Notes: generated by a model not told the origin, from the sequence alone. 64,000 nt of DNA from Bacteroidota bacterium (GCA_024679565.1 JAIBDD010000010.1:1-64000), one strand, 5' to 3'. Shown: positions 50,538 through 61,557, counted from the first letter of the stretch. Numbers and translations are program-made.

Positions 50538-52376
50538 ATGGTTTTAAGTTGGATTGATTGGCTCATTATTGGCGCCTTTTTTGCCCTCTCAATAGGTATT
50601 AGTTTTCGTTACAAGCAACTTGGCGAATCTGGGTTAACTGGGTTTTTTCTTGGGGGAAGAAACTTGCCTTGGTATTTAGCTGGTTTAAGCATGGTGGCCA
50701 CAACTTTTGCCGCCGATACGCCTTTGGCAGTTACCGAACTTGTGGCGCAGGGTGGTGTAGCGAAAAACTGGCTGTGGTGGAATGCATTGTCTGGAGGTCT
50801 GTTAACGACTATCTTTTTTACCAGACTATGGAGAAGGTCCGGTGTTCTTACCGAAGTAGAATTTATTAATATCCGATACAGTGGTAAAGCGGCTAAGTTT
50901 TTAAGAAGCTTTAAAGCGGTATACCTTGGGTTGTTTATCAATGCCATGATTATCGCATGGGTGAATTTAGCCTTTATGGCACTCATTCAAGTATTTTTTG
51001 GCGTTGAAGGAACAAACCTATATCTCATCACTGCGGCGGCCATGGTATTTGTTTTTGCTTACTCGTCAATTTCAGGGTTAAAAGGCATAGCGGTAACAGA
51101 TGCAGTTCAATTTATCATTGCCATTGTCGGCTGTATAATTCTTGCCGTTTTGGTTTTACAAAGCGAGAAGGTCGGCGGCATAGCTGGTCTAAAAGAGAAA
51201 TTGCCGCCTTCGGCATTTAAGTTATTTCCTTCGATTGGCGATGGTGCTGATGGGGTAGGAGGTGTTATGAATGCAGGTAAGCAACTCACGCTTACGCTAA
51301 CTACATTTTTAACTTACGTCGGCGTGTTATGGTGGAGTAGCTGGTATCCTGGCGCAGAACCCGGCGGCGGAGGCTATGTAGCACAACGTATAATGGCTGC
51401 AAAGGATGAGAAGAATTCGGTTTTTGCAACACTGTTCTTTCAAATTGCTCATTTCTGTTTAAGACCTTGGCCTTGGATTATTGTAGCATTGGCCGCTTTA
51501 GTCCTTTACCCAGATTTAAGCCCAGCAGATCAGAAACTGGGATATGTAATGGCCATGAAAGACTTTCTTCCGACAGGATTGCGCGGGATGTTGCTTGTGG
51601 CCTTCTTGGGAGCTTATATGAGCACCATATCTACGCAATTGAACTGGGGAGCTAGTTATTTAATCAATGACCTCTATGTGCCGCTTGATAAGAAGAAACA
51701 GACTAGTGAAGACGAACCGTCTTACAATAAAAAACTTGTTAAAGCGAGTCGCATTGCCACCTTTTTCATTATGGCTTTTGGATTGCTGGTTACCACCCAA
51801 ATTACAACAATTACTAGTGTTTGGGAGTTTATTTTCCAATGTGGAAGTGGACTCGGCCTTGTCCTCATTTTGCGATGGTTTTGGCATAGAATTAACGTGT
51901 GGAGCGAAATTACTGCCACAATAGCACCCTTTGTGGCTTACGGGTATATTCAATTTAAGCGTTTCGTTTTCGAGAGTCAAATTACAACCACGGTAAAAAC
52001 ACTTGATGAGTTGACTCAAGATATTTGGTACTACGATTTTGCCAACGGGGTTTTATTTTCGGTAGGTATTACTACTGTGGCGTGGTTAATTGTTACTTAC
52101 TTGACTAAACCAACCGATACGATAAAACTCCAAGCATTTTATGACAAGGTGAAGCCCACAGGGGTTTGGGGGGATTTTGGCACTCCAGACAACAAGCCTA
52201 TGCGGTGGTTATCGGGTGCGTGGTTAACGGGTATTATAATGGTGTATAGTTTGCTGTTTTGCAGTGGCAAAGTAATCTTTCAAGAGTGGGACTCAGCACT
52301 ACTTTACGGTGTGACAGCTGTAGGGAGTTTTGTTTTGTTTCGCTGGTTTGCTACAAAAGGAAAACTGTTCCAATAG
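50538..52376 (+). CDS. Sodium:solute symporter family protein
   Basis: A 612-residue, 13-14 helix carrier of the SSS family. It begins WIDWLIIGAFFALSIGISFRYKQ, then FFLGGRNLPWYLAGLSMVATTFAADTPLAVTELVAQGG, the typical first-helix Na+ site region, and later MLLVAFLGAYMSTISTQLNWGASYLINDLYV, the helix 8 Na+ site with the conserved Ser/Thr. The solute is not identifiable. The length is at the long end for the family, with two extra C-terminal helices (YSLLFCSGKVIFQ, YGVTAVGSFVLF). Confidence 0.88.
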   Translation: MVLSWIDWLIIGAFFALSIGISFRYKQLGESGLTGFFLGGRNLPWYLAGLSMVATTFAADTPLAVTELVAQGGVAKNWLWWNALSGGLLTTIFFTRLWRRSGVLTEVEFINIRYSGKAAKFLRSFKAVYLGLFINAMIIAWVNLAFMALIQVFFGVEGTNLYLITAAAMVFVFAYSSISGLKGIAVTDAVQFIIAIVGCIILAVLVLQSEKVGGIAGLKEKLPPSAFKLFPSIGDGADGVGGVMNAGKQLTLTLTTFLTYVGVLWWSSWYPGAEPGGGGYVAQRIMAAKDEKNSVFATLFFQIAHFCLRPWPWIIVALAALVLYPDLSPADQKLGYVMAMKDFLPTGLRGMLLVAFLGAYMSTISTQLNWGASYLINDLYVPLDKKKQTSEDEPSYNKKLVKASRIATFFIMAFGLLVTTQITTITSVWEFIFQCGSGLGLVLILRWFWHRINVWSEITATIAPFVAYGYIQFKRFVFESQITTTVKTLDELTQDIWYYDFANGVLFSVGITTVAWLIVTYLTKPTDTIKLQAFYDKVKPTGVWGDFGTPDNKPMRWLSGAWLTGIIMVYSLLFCSGKVIFQEWDSALLYGVTAVGSFVLFRWFATKGKLFQ

Positions 52377-52378
52377 GT

Positions 52379-52394
52379 TGGCACGACAATTGTC
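52379..52394 (+). promoter_or_regulatory. Possible sigma-54-like site upstream of lon
   Basis: TGGCACGACAATTGTC has a perfect -24 element and correct spacing but GT instead of GC at -12. It would start transcription ~35 nt before the lon ATG. It may be chance, since it overlaps a TTGTCAATTG repeat-like motif. Confidence 0.25.
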
Positions 52395-52440
52395 AATTGG
52401 TATTACCAATTAGAATAAGATTTAATCTGACACATTGACA

Positions 52441-54900
52441 ATGTTTGACAAAACGAACGGTTATTTCCACTTGGAAAATGACGACGATATAGACAACCCT
52501 GGATTCGTTACGCTAATGACCCAGGATGAGGAGAACGAGATAAATAAACAAGAATTCCCTGATGAGCTACCGGTTCTACCGTTGAGAAATACGGTTCTTT
52601 TTCCTGGGGTGGTGTTTCCCATCACGTTAGGTAGAGATAAATCAATCAAGCTGATTAAAGACGCATACAAATCCACTAAAACGATAGGTGTTGTTTCGCA
52701 AAAGGATGCCAAGATTGAAGATCCTTCCATTGGTGATTTGCATACCATCGGAACGATGGCACACATAGTGAAAATGATACGTATGCCAGATGGTAATACG
52801 ACGGCCATTATTCAAGGAAAACGAAAGTTTAGAATCGAGGAGTTTTCTACTACCGAGCCCTATTTTAAGGCACGTGTGGTATCTGAGCCAGAAGAAAAGT
52901 ATAAAGCGGACAAGAATTTTAATGCACTATTAAGCTCGGTGAAGGAATTGGCGACACAAATTGTGGAACTGTCTCCGAACATACCAACAGAAGCTAATTT
53001 TGCGCTGAAAAATATTGACAGTCCTAATTTTCTAATCAATTTTATTGCCTCGAACCTGAATGTTGGAATTGACGAGAAACAAACCATTCTAGAGCTTAAG
53101 AGTCTTCCTCAAAAGGCAGAAGAAGTACTGCAGCACCTTACAAAGGAATTGCAAATGCTTGAACTAAAGACTCAAATACAGTCTAAGGTGAAAGTTGATT
53201 TAGATAAGCAACAGCGTGAGTATTTCCTACATCAACAAATTCGTGCTATCCAAGAAGAACTAGGGCAGGAGTCGCCAGACAAGGAAATTGAAAATTTAAG
53301 GCTCAAAGGAAAGCAAAAGGATTGGCCAGAGTCGGTATCAAAAATATACTTTAAGGAGCTTGATAAGCTCCAACGTACCAACCCGGCCGCACCAGACTAT
53401 TCGGTTAGTTTGAACTACGTTGAGCTGTTACTTGAACTTCCTTGGAATACCTATTCAAAAGACAATTTCGACATACAAAGAGCTAAGAAAACCTTAGACG
53501 CCGATCATTTTGGTTTAGAAAAGGTTAAAGATAGGATTTTAGAATACTTGGCGGTACTTAAGCTTAAAGGGGACATGAAGAGTCCAATTTTGTGCTTATA
53601 CGGCCCTCCAGGAGTTGGTAAAACATCACTTGGTAAGTCAATTGCTCGAGCGGTTGGAAGAAAATATGTACGTATGTCTCTAGGTGGATTACACGATGAG
53701 GCAGAACTGCGTGGCCACAGAAAAACCTATATCGGTGCGATGCCTGGCCGTATAATTCAATCACTCAAAAAAGCTCAAACGTCTAATCCAATCTTTGTTC
53801 TTGATGAGATTGATAAGATAGGCAATGATTTTAGAGGTGATCCTTCTTCCGCATTATTGGAAATATTGGACCCTGAACAAAACAATTCTTTTCATGACAA
53901 CTACGTAGATATCGATTACGATTTGTCTAAGATTATGTTTGTTGCCACAGCAAACCGCCTAGACACCATACAGCCTGCCCTACTTGATAGAATGGAAATC
54001 ATTGAGATTAATGGATATACGCAGGAAGAGAAGATCGAAATCGCAAAGAAATATTTGGTTCCTAAGCAACGCAAAGAACATGGGTTGAAATCGAATCAGT
54101 TCAAATTGTCAGATGCCATCCTTGGTAAAATAGTGGACGAATACACGCGTGAAAGTGGTGTTCGTGGATTGGAAAAAAAAATCGCCTCACTCGCCCGGTA
54201 TAGAGCCAAACAAATTGTTGGCAATGAAGAGATGTCTTCAAAGGTTACCGCTAAAGATGTTGTGACTATTCTAGGAAATCAAAGAATCGAAAAAGAGCAG
54301 TATCAAAACAATGATACCGCTGGTGTTGTAACTGGTTTAGCTTGGACGTCGGTTGGTGGTGAGATTTTGTTTGTCGAAAGTTCAATGACCAAAGGCAAAG
54401 GGAAACTTACGCTGACGGGTCAATTGGGTGATGTGATGAAAGAGTCCGCAATTACCGCTTTGACCTATCTTAAAGCAAATAGTGACTACCTGGACATAGA
54501 CTATCACGTTTTTGATCAATACGATTTTCATATTCACTTTCCAGCAGGAGCTGTACCCAAAGATGGACCTTCCGCAGGTATTACAATCCTGACCTCTTTG
54601 GCAAGTATGATAACACAACGTAAGGTGAAATCGCATTTAGCCATGACTGGTGAAATTACCTTGAGAGGTAAGGTGCTTCCAGTAGGAGGGATTAAAGAAA
54701 AGATTCTGGCAGCGAAACGTGCTGGAATTAAAGATATCATACTGTCCGAAACCAATAGAAAGGACATTCAAGATATCCCTGAACAGTATGTGAAGGATTT
54801 AAGTTTCCATTATGTAAAGAATATGTTGAATGTGCTGGATGTAGCTTTAACAAACGACAAAGTGGACAATCACAAAACTTGGGTTATAGAAACCAAGTAA
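52441..54900 (+). CDS. lon: ATP-dependent protease Lon
   Basis: An 819-residue AAA+ protease. ATG 52441 is preferred over TTG 52435. The N-terminal substrate domain (~40-240, [18 protein letters not shown]) is followed by a coiled-coil linker ([15 protein letters not shown]), the AAA+ module with Walker [10 protein letters not shown] near residue 390 and Walker [10 protein letters not shown], then the protease domain with the Ser/Lys dyad: [10 protein letters not shown] near residue 710 and [14 protein letters not shown] near 750. It degrades misfolded proteins. Flanked by a possible sigma-54-like site and a strong terminator. Confidence 0.96.
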   Translation: MFDKTNGYFHLENDDDIDNPGFVTLMTQDEENEINKQEFPDELPVLPLRNTVLFPGVVFPITLGRDKSIKLIKDAYKSTKTIGVVSQKDAKIEDPSIGDLHTIGTMAHIVKMIRMPDGNTTAIIQGKRKFRIEEFSTTEPYFKARVVSEPEEKYKADKNFNALLSSVKELATQIVELSPNIPTEANFALKNIDSPNFLINFIASNLNVGIDEKQTILELKSLPQKAEEVLQHLTKELQMLELKTQIQSKVKVDLDKQQREYFLHQQIRAIQEELGQESPDKEIENLRLKGKQKDWPESVSKIYFKELDKLQRTNPAAPDYSVSLNYVELLLELPWNTYSKDNFDIQRAKKTLDADHFGLEKVKDRILEYLAVLKLKGDMKSPILCLYGPPGVGKTSLGKSIARAVGRKYVRMSLGGLHDEAELRGHRKTYIGAMPGRIIQSLKKAQTSNPIFVLDEIDKIGNDFRGDPSSALLEILDPEQNNSFHDNYVDIDYDLSKIMFVATANRLDTIQPALLDRMEIIEINGYTQEEKIEIAKKYLVPKQRKEHGLKSNQFKLSDAILGKIVDEYTRESGVRGLEKKIASLARYRAKQIVGNEEMSSKVTAKDVVTILGNQRIEKEQYQNNDTAGVVTGLAWTSVGGEILFVESSMTKGKGKLTLTGQLGDVMKESAITALTYLKANSDYLDIDYHVFDQYDFHIHFPAGAVPKDGPSAGITILTSLASMITQRKVKSHLAMTGEITLRGKVLPVGGIKEKILAAKRAGIKDIILSETNRKDIQDIPEQYVKDLSFHYVKNMLNVLDVALTNDKVDNHKTWVIETK

Positions 54901-54918
54901 TTGATAATAGAAGACAAC

Positions 54919-54952
54919 AAAAAAGGCCTCGTGATTCACGAGGCCTTTTTTA
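54919..54952. terminator. Bidirectional terminator between lon and porV
   Basis: Stem AAAAAGGCCTCGTG/CACGAGGCCTTTTT with a 3-nt loop and A/T runs on both sides, serving the convergent lon and porV genes. Confidence 0.92.
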
Positions 54953-54968
54953 ATTTGGGTTATTTTTT

Positions 54969-56216
54969 TTATCGTGTCGTTGACGTCGAATTTTGCTTTG
55001 TAAATGCATCCATGTCAAATAACAAGGTAAACCTAATTGTATTTTGAAGTGGATGTTGTGTTTTAAAAGGCATTAGATAAGAAATGTCTAAACCGAAAAC
55101 ATTATAGTGAATACCTGCACCTAAGGTAAGGTACTTTCTGCCACCTTTGGTTTCTGCTTCGTGGAAGTAACCAGCTCTTATCGCAAAGCTTTCGTCGTAC
55201 CAGTATTCCATACCAATATTGGTGATGAATTCTTTTAATTCTTCCTTAAGACCACCTGGTGCATCACCAAATGAATTAAACATGCCAGTAATAGGAGGTG
55301 CGTCTGAAGTTTTCCAACCTACAATTACTCTTGACCCGTCAGCAAAAACAGAATCTTGTCCTGCGCTATTCTCAAGGTATAAAGGCTGTGGTGTTGGTAC
55401 CATCAATTTGTTAAAATCAATACCGAAACCAATCTTGTTGTGTTCGTCGATTTCAGTTTCCCAATATGTTCCGATTCTTAAGTTAACAGGGATGAAATCT
55501 CTGTTGGCGTCATTGGTATACGTGATTTTAGATCCCATATTGGTGATACTCGCACCAATGGCGTAGTTCCAATCTCTGTCTTGGATTTTTATTTCATCCT
55601 TATAGTAAGCGCCAATGTCTCCTGCAACGGCTTGGCCTGGGCGAATATTTGCGCCGGTGAGTCTTTTAGAAATTAATCGACTATTGATATATCTTGTAGC
55701 AATACCAAGTGAGAACTTTTTTGATAACTGCAAAGAATAAGACACGTCAAACGAGAATTCTTTTGGTTCGTCATTTCCAGTAGGATTCCCAGATTCGTCT
55801 GTGAATTGGATACTACCTAAACTGAAATATCTTAAAGAGGCCGCAACAGTGCCACGTTTTTTGTCGCCGACTTTAGCATACCCAGATAAATAGTAAAACC
55901 AAATGTCTGGAACCAAACGCTTAAGCCAAGGTGCTGCTCCTAAAGACAACCCCGCATCGTCTTCAATAAAAGCCATTTTCCCAGGATTCCAATGAAGGCC
56001 ATTAGCGTCTGGAGATGTAGCAACGCCTATGTCACCCATACCTGCCGCACGTGCGTCTGGTGTGATGGTAAGGAATGGAACGGCCGTTGTGATTGTATTC
56101 AACTGGCCAAGTAGGTTTTTATCAGTCTGCAAACCTCCTTGAGCGAAGGTCATTTGAGACGATGACAGCAATACGATTGCTATTAGGTACGATTTCACTT
56201 TACTTGTAACTTTCAC
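54969..56216 (-). CDS. porV: Type IX secretion outer-membrane protein PorV (LptO)
   Basis: A 415-residue outer-membrane beta-barrel that collects T9SS cargo from the translocon and passes it to the attachment complex with PorU. Signal peptide ends SQMTFAQ. TITTAVPFLTITPDARAAGMGDIGVAT is the PorV/FadL-like family signature, followed by NGLHWNPGKMAFIEDDAGLSL, with the alternating strands and final aromatic residue of a barrel. It starts at GTG 56214-56216, with a TAAATTTG box ~30 nt upstream. It is adjacent to porU, as in other T9SS species. Confidence 0.95.
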   Translation of the reverse strand: MKVTSKVKSYLIAIVLLSSSQMTFAQGGLQTDKNLLGQLNTITTAVPFLTITPDARAAGMGDIGVATSPDANGLHWNPGKMAFIEDDAGLSLGAAPWLKRLVPDIWFYYLSGYAKVGDKKRGTVAASLRYFSLGSIQFTDESGNPTGNDEPKEFSFDVSYSLQLSKKFSLGIATRYINSRLISKRLTGANIRPGQAVAGDIGAYYKDEIKIQDRDWNYAIGASITNMGSKITYTNDANRDFIPVNLRIGTYWETEIDEHNKIGFGIDFNKLMVPTPQPLYLENSAGQDSVFADGSRVIVGWKTSDAPPITGMFNSFGDAPGGLKEELKEFITNIGMEYWYDESFAIRAGYFHEAETKGGRKYLTLGAGIHYNVFGLDISYLMPFKTQHPLQNTIRFTLLFDMDAFTKQNSTSTTR

Positions 56217-56245
56217 TATGTTCGTTTTTAAAGGAACGATAAAGG

Positions 56246-56253
56246 CAAATTTA
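56246..56253 (-). promoter_or_regulatory. -7 box TAAATTTG upstream of porV
   Basis: Exact TAnnTTTG match on the minus strand ending 29 nt before the porV GTG, in the 57-bp gap between porU and porV. porV therefore has its own promoter. Confidence 0.55.
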
Positions 56254-56273
56254 TATTTTTATTTCGAGACCAT

Positions 56274-59200
56274 CTATTTTAAGATGACCAATTTCTGAGT
56301 CACATCGGCCTTATTTCCGTCCTCAGTTTTTACTGATAATTTGTATAGATAAACACCTCTGGCGAGTTGGTCGCCGTAATCATCTTTTCCATTCCACGAA
56401 ATACCACTAAAGTGACTGTTGGCAGCAATCATCTGCTCGTTAAAGGTTTTTACAATTCGACCAGTAGGCGTAATAATTTGAAGCAAAACATCCATTTGTT
56501 GCCCTACTTTATTGTGGTCGAAATGAAACGCCGTGGAAGAAGTAAATGGATTCGGGAAGTTGATAACATTGTTTAAGGTTAAATCGGCATCGTCAGCCAC
56601 CACAAACTCAGTTTCATCTTCCGAAACATTGTTGTAAACATCCCAAACACGGATCTTTAATGTGTGTACCCCTGGCTCAATAGGTTCCATTTGGTATTCT
56701 ACCTCGCCTGCTTGATATGAGTCGAGTTTCGATTGGTAAAAATCGTTTAGTACAATAGTCTGTTCTTGTTCGGTTCCTGCGTCAATAATTGCGGTAATGT
56801 CTCGCCCAATGCCGTTACCAACGGTGTTAATACCATTTTCGTCAAACACCTTGCACAATAGCAGCGGTGTTGGGTCGGTAGTGCCGCCAAACACCCAAGA
56901 TTCGTCATCTAAAAACAATTCAACTTCAGGACCGGTTTTATCATCGGCAATCTCTGTAATCGAACCACCGACCGTAATTGAGGTATCGTAACCATGTGCG
57001 TCGATAACACCGTTATCGGCAAAATAGGAAATCTTACCATCTCCAAAGTTGTAAGAAATGTCTTTTGGGACAACAAATTGGAAAGAAAAATCTCCATTTG
57101 TTACCGAAACTTTTCCTCGGTATAAAACACTATTTTGTAGTTGGTATTTACGTATATAGCTAAGTTCATCATTTCCTAATGATTCGAAATCCAAAAATTT
57201 ATCAAATATAGTGGGGTACACAAATCCGTTAAAATCTGTTGCTTTTTGACCAGATTCGTCGTGCACTTCACCATCAATTTTTATTCTTGAAAACGCTTTC
57301 AACGTGTCAATAGCTTGTACACCAATCGTAGAATCATTAATCTTTGTTGTTACTACTTCGTATTGCGGGAATGCCAGTGTCATTGCCGGGTCGCCGAGCA
57401 AGGAGAAATTTCGTTGGTTAACCGCCCGTTGCGTTTCATTTTTTGTATCTCTAAAAAATATACCAAGAGATTTTGGTCCTCCTTGTAGAGCAACAATATT
57501 GTTATCCCAAATTTGAACACTTAACCTGGTGTTTAAACTTATTTGCACGAGACGCATGGTTGTGACAAGTCCAACCGCTCCACCATTTGCATTGAAAAGC
57601 ATGAGTTCGCCAGGTGAGTCTTGTGCAGGATCGTCGAAGCGGCTTAACTCACAAGTGGCCGTAACCATTAAGGCTAATTTGTCGAGGTTGTCCCATGATC
57701 TAATGTCATCGCGAGTTACCACACGCTCGTGTGCCATACCTGAGGTACCGCCGTGGCCTAAATAATTAAATATTAAAGTTCCCTTTTCTAATGCTTTGGT
57801 AATAGCAATATTCACATCAGGGTATTTCTCACCACTGCCAAAGCTTTTCTGCTCGTATGCGTCAAGATATATCTTATTTATATTGAAGACCGGTTCTTGT
57901 GATTTAACATAGTTTGACATGGTCTCTGAGTCATCTAGGTGTATTGCACCGTCTTCATCATCACCCAAAAAAGTAATCGTATTTTGCCAATCACCATGTG
58001 ACGACGGGTCGTGATACTTCACAATCTTATCAACCATTATCTTGGCTTGAGCAATAGAGTTGCATGGTATTCTTCCAATGCCAATGTCCAAATCTTCTGC
58101 AGATAGGGTAAGGTCGTAATATCCTTCGCTGTCGTCTAAAATAGCATAGAAGTCGTCTGATGAGTACGAGTTTACAGGGTCTGTTGTGTTACGACTTTGA
58201 AATGTTGGAATGAAGTTCGTGTTTTCTTCTACTCGATTTTGAAAATCATAACTTCCGTCGCCCATTAGTAGTACATTTTCCAATGGTTTTCCAGATGCTA
58301 AGCCACGCGTATAAAACATTCTGATGTATTCTCGAATAGCTACAGGGTCTTGCCGACCTCCCGAAAACTCGTTGTAGATATGTCTTACGTTAGTTACCCG
58401 TACATTTTGGTTGTATTCCGTTCGATGCAAGGCGGCAAGTCTTTCTGCCTCTGGTGCAAAATCTGGATGGGTGATAATAATAAAATCAATATCAGCCGCC
58501 TGATGAATGTTTTGATTTGTGACAGTCTCAACAAATTCAGCAGATTTTTCGTCTCCAGGTTGAAAAAGCACAAACTGCACTTGCTGGCTATCTGATGCAA
58601 CAATGGCATTTTTTAAACCTGATTCATCGAATGTTTCTTGAACACGTGGGTTGAAGTAATTTGAAATATCCCAAATATTATAAGAGGTGCCAGAAAACTG
58701 GTATCTAACCTTGGTATATAGAGCAGCTTCTTTGCTTCGAACAACTTTTTGTGTACCACTTAAACCCAAATTAACGGGCACAGCAAGGCTGTAGTAATCA
58801 ATCCAAGCATTTCCCTCATTTGAAGGTAAATTGTAGGTATAGTTTAGTGAAACATTATCTCCAGTTACCTGAAATACACCAGATTTACTAGCTATGCGTC
58901 CAAATGTATCATCGTAGTCGCCACTTACAGCGCCGAAGAACATATTATGCCAGTTCTGACCATTAACATCAAGAGCACATGAGGCATTTGCACCAATAGC
59001 TCTTGCCGCAAACCGATGTGAAATATAAGCGTTGTACGTTGGGTCTACATTGGAAAAATTATGGTTAAAAGTTTGCGTTTTATTGACCCGAAACTCGTCG
59101 CCATACCAAATTCTCCCACTCTGAATGAAGTTTAACTCATCCTGTTCGTGATGAACAAGGTCAAAATAGTAATCTAGGTTTTCGTCAAAACTATTGCCTT

Positions 59201-60092
59201 GATTGCTTGGTGATACTCCTACCTTTTTGGCTGCGTTTCCACTATGCGTAAGAAAAACAAATGCACTGTTGCTGTACACATTTTGTTGATGAACGTATTG
59301 GCCATTGCTCAATTTCCATCCATGTGGTCCTTGCGCATAGAATCTAATGAAGTCGTCAGCATCTATTCGGTTATTACTGTTTAAATCGACAAGCTCGGCG
59401 CCAAATTGCTCTAAATCGTTGCTCCTGTAATCCGGAATAGCTTCTGATAATGGGCCTCCTTCAAAACCATAAATTTTAAAGGTATTGGCATCAATATTTG
59501 CGATGTCAATTCCAACACTAGCTAATTGGTTCCCAGAGATTTTGTATATGCCGTCCGCGTTTACTTTGAATTTATACCAGTCTCCTTGTTGTAACACACT
59601 TGATGACTTAAAGGTGTTTGCTTTCTTATGCGAATATTGAATGGATTTGGAGGCTGTGCTGAATTTGAAGGTGAAAGATTCTATAAGCATCAACTCACCA
59701 GTCAAACCCTTTATTATAGGTGTAAATTCAATGTTTAAAATTGGCCGCCCTTGTTGAAATGAAATATACTGTTTTACATCAAGTTGTTGGTTTACAACAG
59801 ATTCGACTTGGTTGTCGTCAATTCGGTTTTTAGCATATTGAATGTTGGTGACGGAAGCCTTAACCCACTGGCTACTAACAGGTATACGTTCGAAGTAAAT
59901 GGGAAGCGTAACCTCGTTGGTTACATCGTAGTAGCAATCATTAAAAGATAATTGGGTGCTTTTTTCTTTAGTAGACCCGTGCAGCGTATTATCCCATTTG
60001 AGTGTCCTACTATCACCAGTGCGTATTTGACCAAAGGCAAAATTGCACAGGAAGCTAAGTACTACAATAGAAACGACTTTTTTACGATTCAT
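56274..60092 (-). CDS. porU: Type IX secretion C-terminal signal peptidase/ligase PorU
   Basis: A 1272-residue surface protein of the gingipain-like C25 family that removes the sorting domain of T9SS cargo and links the protein to A-LPS. Signal peptide ends NFAFGQ. The peptidase part has PVAIREYIRMFYTRG and LLMGDGSYDFQNRV, the catalytic His in FNYLGHGGTSGMAHERV near residue 780 and the catalytic Cys in MVTATCELSRFDDP near residue 812. The C-terminus (NVINFPNPFTSSTAFHFDH to VTQKLVILK) is itself a sorting-domain-like fold that PorU retains. It lies 57 bp upstream of porV. Confidence 0.95.
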   Translation of the reverse strand: MNRKKVVSIVVLSFLCNFAFGQIRTGDSRTLKWDNTLHGSTKEKSTQLSFNDCYYDVTNEVTLPIYFERIPVSSQWVKASVTNIQYAKNRIDDNQVESVVNQQLDVKQYISFQQGRPILNIEFTPIIKGLTGELMLIESFTFKFSTASKSIQYSHKKANTFKSSSVLQQGDWYKFKVNADGIYKISGNQLASVGIDIANIDANTFKIYGFEGGPLSEAIPDYRSNDLEQFGAELVDLNSNNRIDADDFIRFYAQGPHGWKLSNGQYVHQQNVYSNSAFVFLTHSGNAAKKVGVSPSNQGNSFDENLDYYFDLVHHEQDELNFIQSGRIWYGDEFRVNKTQTFNHNFSNVDPTYNAYISHRFAARAIGANASCALDVNGQNWHNMFFGAVSGDYDDTFGRIASKSGVFQVTGDNVSLNYTYNLPSNEGNAWIDYYSLAVPVNLGLSGTQKVVRSKEAALYTKVRYQFSGTSYNIWDISNYFNPRVQETFDESGLKNAIVASDSQQVQFVLFQPGDEKSAEFVETVTNQNIHQAADIDFIIITHPDFAPEAERLAALHRTEYNQNVRVTNVRHIYNEFSGGRQDPVAIREYIRMFYTRGLASGKPLENVLLMGDGSYDFQNRVEENTNFIPTFQSRNTTDPVNSYSSDDFYAILDDSEGYYDLTLSAEDLDIGIGRIPCNSIAQAKIMVDKIVKYHDPSSHGDWQNTITFLGDDEDGAIHLDDSETMSNYVKSQEPVFNINKIYLDAYEQKSFGSGEKYPDVNIAITKALEKGTLIFNYLGHGGTSGMAHERVVTRDDIRSWDNLDKLALMVTATCELSRFDDPAQDSPGELMLFNANGGAVGLVTTMRLVQISLNTRLSVQIWDNNIVALQGGPKSLGIFFRDTKNETQRAVNQRNFSLLGDPAMTLAFPQYEVVTTKINDSTIGVQAIDTLKAFSRIKIDGEVHDESGQKATDFNGFVYPTIFDKFLDFESLGNDELSYIRKYQLQNSVLYRGKVSVTNGDFSFQFVVPKDISYNFGDGKISYFADNGVIDAHGYDTSITVGGSITEIADDKTGPEVELFLDDESWVFGGTTDPTPLLLCKVFDENGINTVGNGIGRDITAIIDAGTEQEQTIVLNDFYQSKLDSYQAGEVEYQMEPIEPGVHTLKIRVWDVYNNVSEDETEFVVADDADLTLNNVINFPNPFTSSTAFHFDHNKVGQQMDVLLQIITPTGRIVKTFNEQMIAANSHFSGISWNGKDDYGDQLARGVYLYKLSVKTEDGNKADVTQKLVILK

Positions 60093-60398
60093 TCAAATTG
60101 GGTTTAAACTATTGGTTTTTACGACACACAATGTTAAGATGATAAACAAGAAACGCCTTAAAATATTGTTGATTTTAAGTAATATTTTGAACATTAGTCG
60201 TTGCCGATTTAACATATTGACTTTAGTAAAAGGGTGACACTTGTAGAAAAGGAACTTATAATACGAATAAAATAATTGTAGGTTGAACACCGTTTTGAAA
60301 AAACAAAACCGTGTATTTGTGAAATGATATATCAGAAAACAATGATAGCCAGGCAATAAAGTCATCGAAATATTGTTTAAATTTTAACAATATTTTGC

Positions 60399-60425
60399 TT
60401 GGAATATTGAAACAGGCTATCTTTA
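60399..60425 (+). promoter_or_regulatory. Promoter in the porU-sprF-like intergenic region
   Basis: TTG at 60399-60401 and TATCTTTA at 60418-60425, 16 bp apart, resemble the -33 and -7 elements (final G of the -7 box replaced by A). Start would be ~45 nt before ATG 60474. The rest of 60093-60398 is AT-rich with no gene. Confidence 0.4.
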
Positions 60426-60473
60426 CAAGATATTTTGCAACATACAGAGTAAAAGAAGATTTAAAAGAACAAG

Positions 60474-61484
60474 ATGATAAAAAGAATACTTCTCAGTGCA
60501 TTAACAATCGGACTTCTATTTGGGTTGGGCCGTGACAGTGCATCTGGTCAGGATCCAGAATTCTCGCAGTTTTACGCAACACCTGTTTACACTAACCCTG
60601 CGATGGCAGGTACAGGCCAATGTCAAAGAGGTGGCGGCGGAGGTCGTGCGGTAATAAATTATAGAAACCAATGGCCAAGTTTGCCAGGTACATTTGTTAC
60701 AACGGCATTTTCTTACGATCAACATTTTGACAAGATAAACGGTGGTTTAGGGTTATTAGCTGTAAGAGATGTTGCCGGTGAAGGTTTGTTGACGACTACA
60801 CAATTAAGTGCTATATATTCTTACCAGTTAGTCGTAAGCCGAAAAGTATTTATGAGATTTGGTCTGGAAGGTCAAGTAATGCAACGCGGTTTAGATTGGT
60901 CTAAATTACGTTGGGAAGATCAAATAGATGCAACACGTGGTTTTGTGAATGCAACTTCTGAGCCTATTCCTCCTGCTAAAATAACCACACCTAATTTTAG
61001 TACAGGTTGGTTGATTTATACTGAAAAATTTTATGGTGGTGTTGCTGTACATAACATGATTGAACCTGTTCAGTCGTTTTATGGTGATCCTGAAGCAAAA
61101 TTGCCTAGACGCTATACGGCGCATTTAGGTTCTGTAATTCCATTGGACAAAAGACGTAACCCAAATAGCACGTTTAGTCCTAATGCTTTATTCATGATGC
61201 AAGGTCAATTTACACAATTGAATGTTGGATTTTACTTAAACAGAGGGCCACTTGTTTCGGGTCTTTGGTTCCGACAAACACTGGGTGAAGTAAAGAACTC
61301 AGACGCATTGATGCTGTTAGTAGGATTTAGAAAAGACAAATTTAAATTTGGATATAGTTTCGATTTAACTGTAGATTCAAAGAAAGCCGCAGCACGTGGT
61401 TCTCACGAAATAAGTACAGCAATTGAATGGTGTCCAAGACGACCTGTCATTAAACACAAACCACTACACTGCCCTGATTTTTAA
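60474..61484 (+). CDS. PorP/SprF-family type IX secretion membrane protein
   Basis: A 336-residue outer-membrane protein. Signal peptide ends DSASGQ. DPEFSQFYATPVYTNPAMAG is the family signature, followed by AVINYRNQWPSLPGTFVTTAFSYDQ and GLGLLAVRDVAGEGLL, as in PorP/SprF proteins that pair with PorK/N/SprE or carry SprB-type adhesins to the surface. It is divergent from porU and 73 bp upstream of gldJ, likely in one transcript with it. Whether it is the core PorP or an accessory SprF-like paralogue cannot be settled here. Codon bias suggests high expression. Confidence 0.9.
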   Translation: MIKRILLSALTIGLLFGLGRDSASGQDPEFSQFYATPVYTNPAMAGTGQCQRGGGGGRAVINYRNQWPSLPGTFVTTAFSYDQHFDKINGGLGLLAVRDVAGEGLLTTTQLSAIYSYQLVVSRKVFMRFGLEGQVMQRGLDWSKLRWEDQIDATRGFVNATSEPIPPAKITTPNFSTGWLIYTEKFYGGVAVHNMIEPVQSFYGDPEAKLPRRYTAHLGSVIPLDKRRNPNSTFSPNALFMMQGQFTQLNVGFYLNRGPLVSGLWFRQTLGEVKNSDALMLLVGFRKDKFKFGYSFDLTVDSKKAAARGSHEISTAIEWCPRRPVIKHKPLHCPDF

Positions 61485-61542
61485 TCAAATAATAGAATTT
61501 TAGACAATAATTCGGTAGAATTGCAGTTTAGTAGAAAGACGA

Positions 61543-61550
61543 TATTTTCG
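61543..61550 (+). promoter_or_regulatory. -7 box TATTTTCG upstream of gldJ
   Basis: TATTTTCG matches TAnnTTTG at 7 of 8 positions and ends 7 nt before the gldJ ATG. It may be an internal promoter. Confidence 0.4.
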
Positions 61551-61557
61551 AAAAAAT

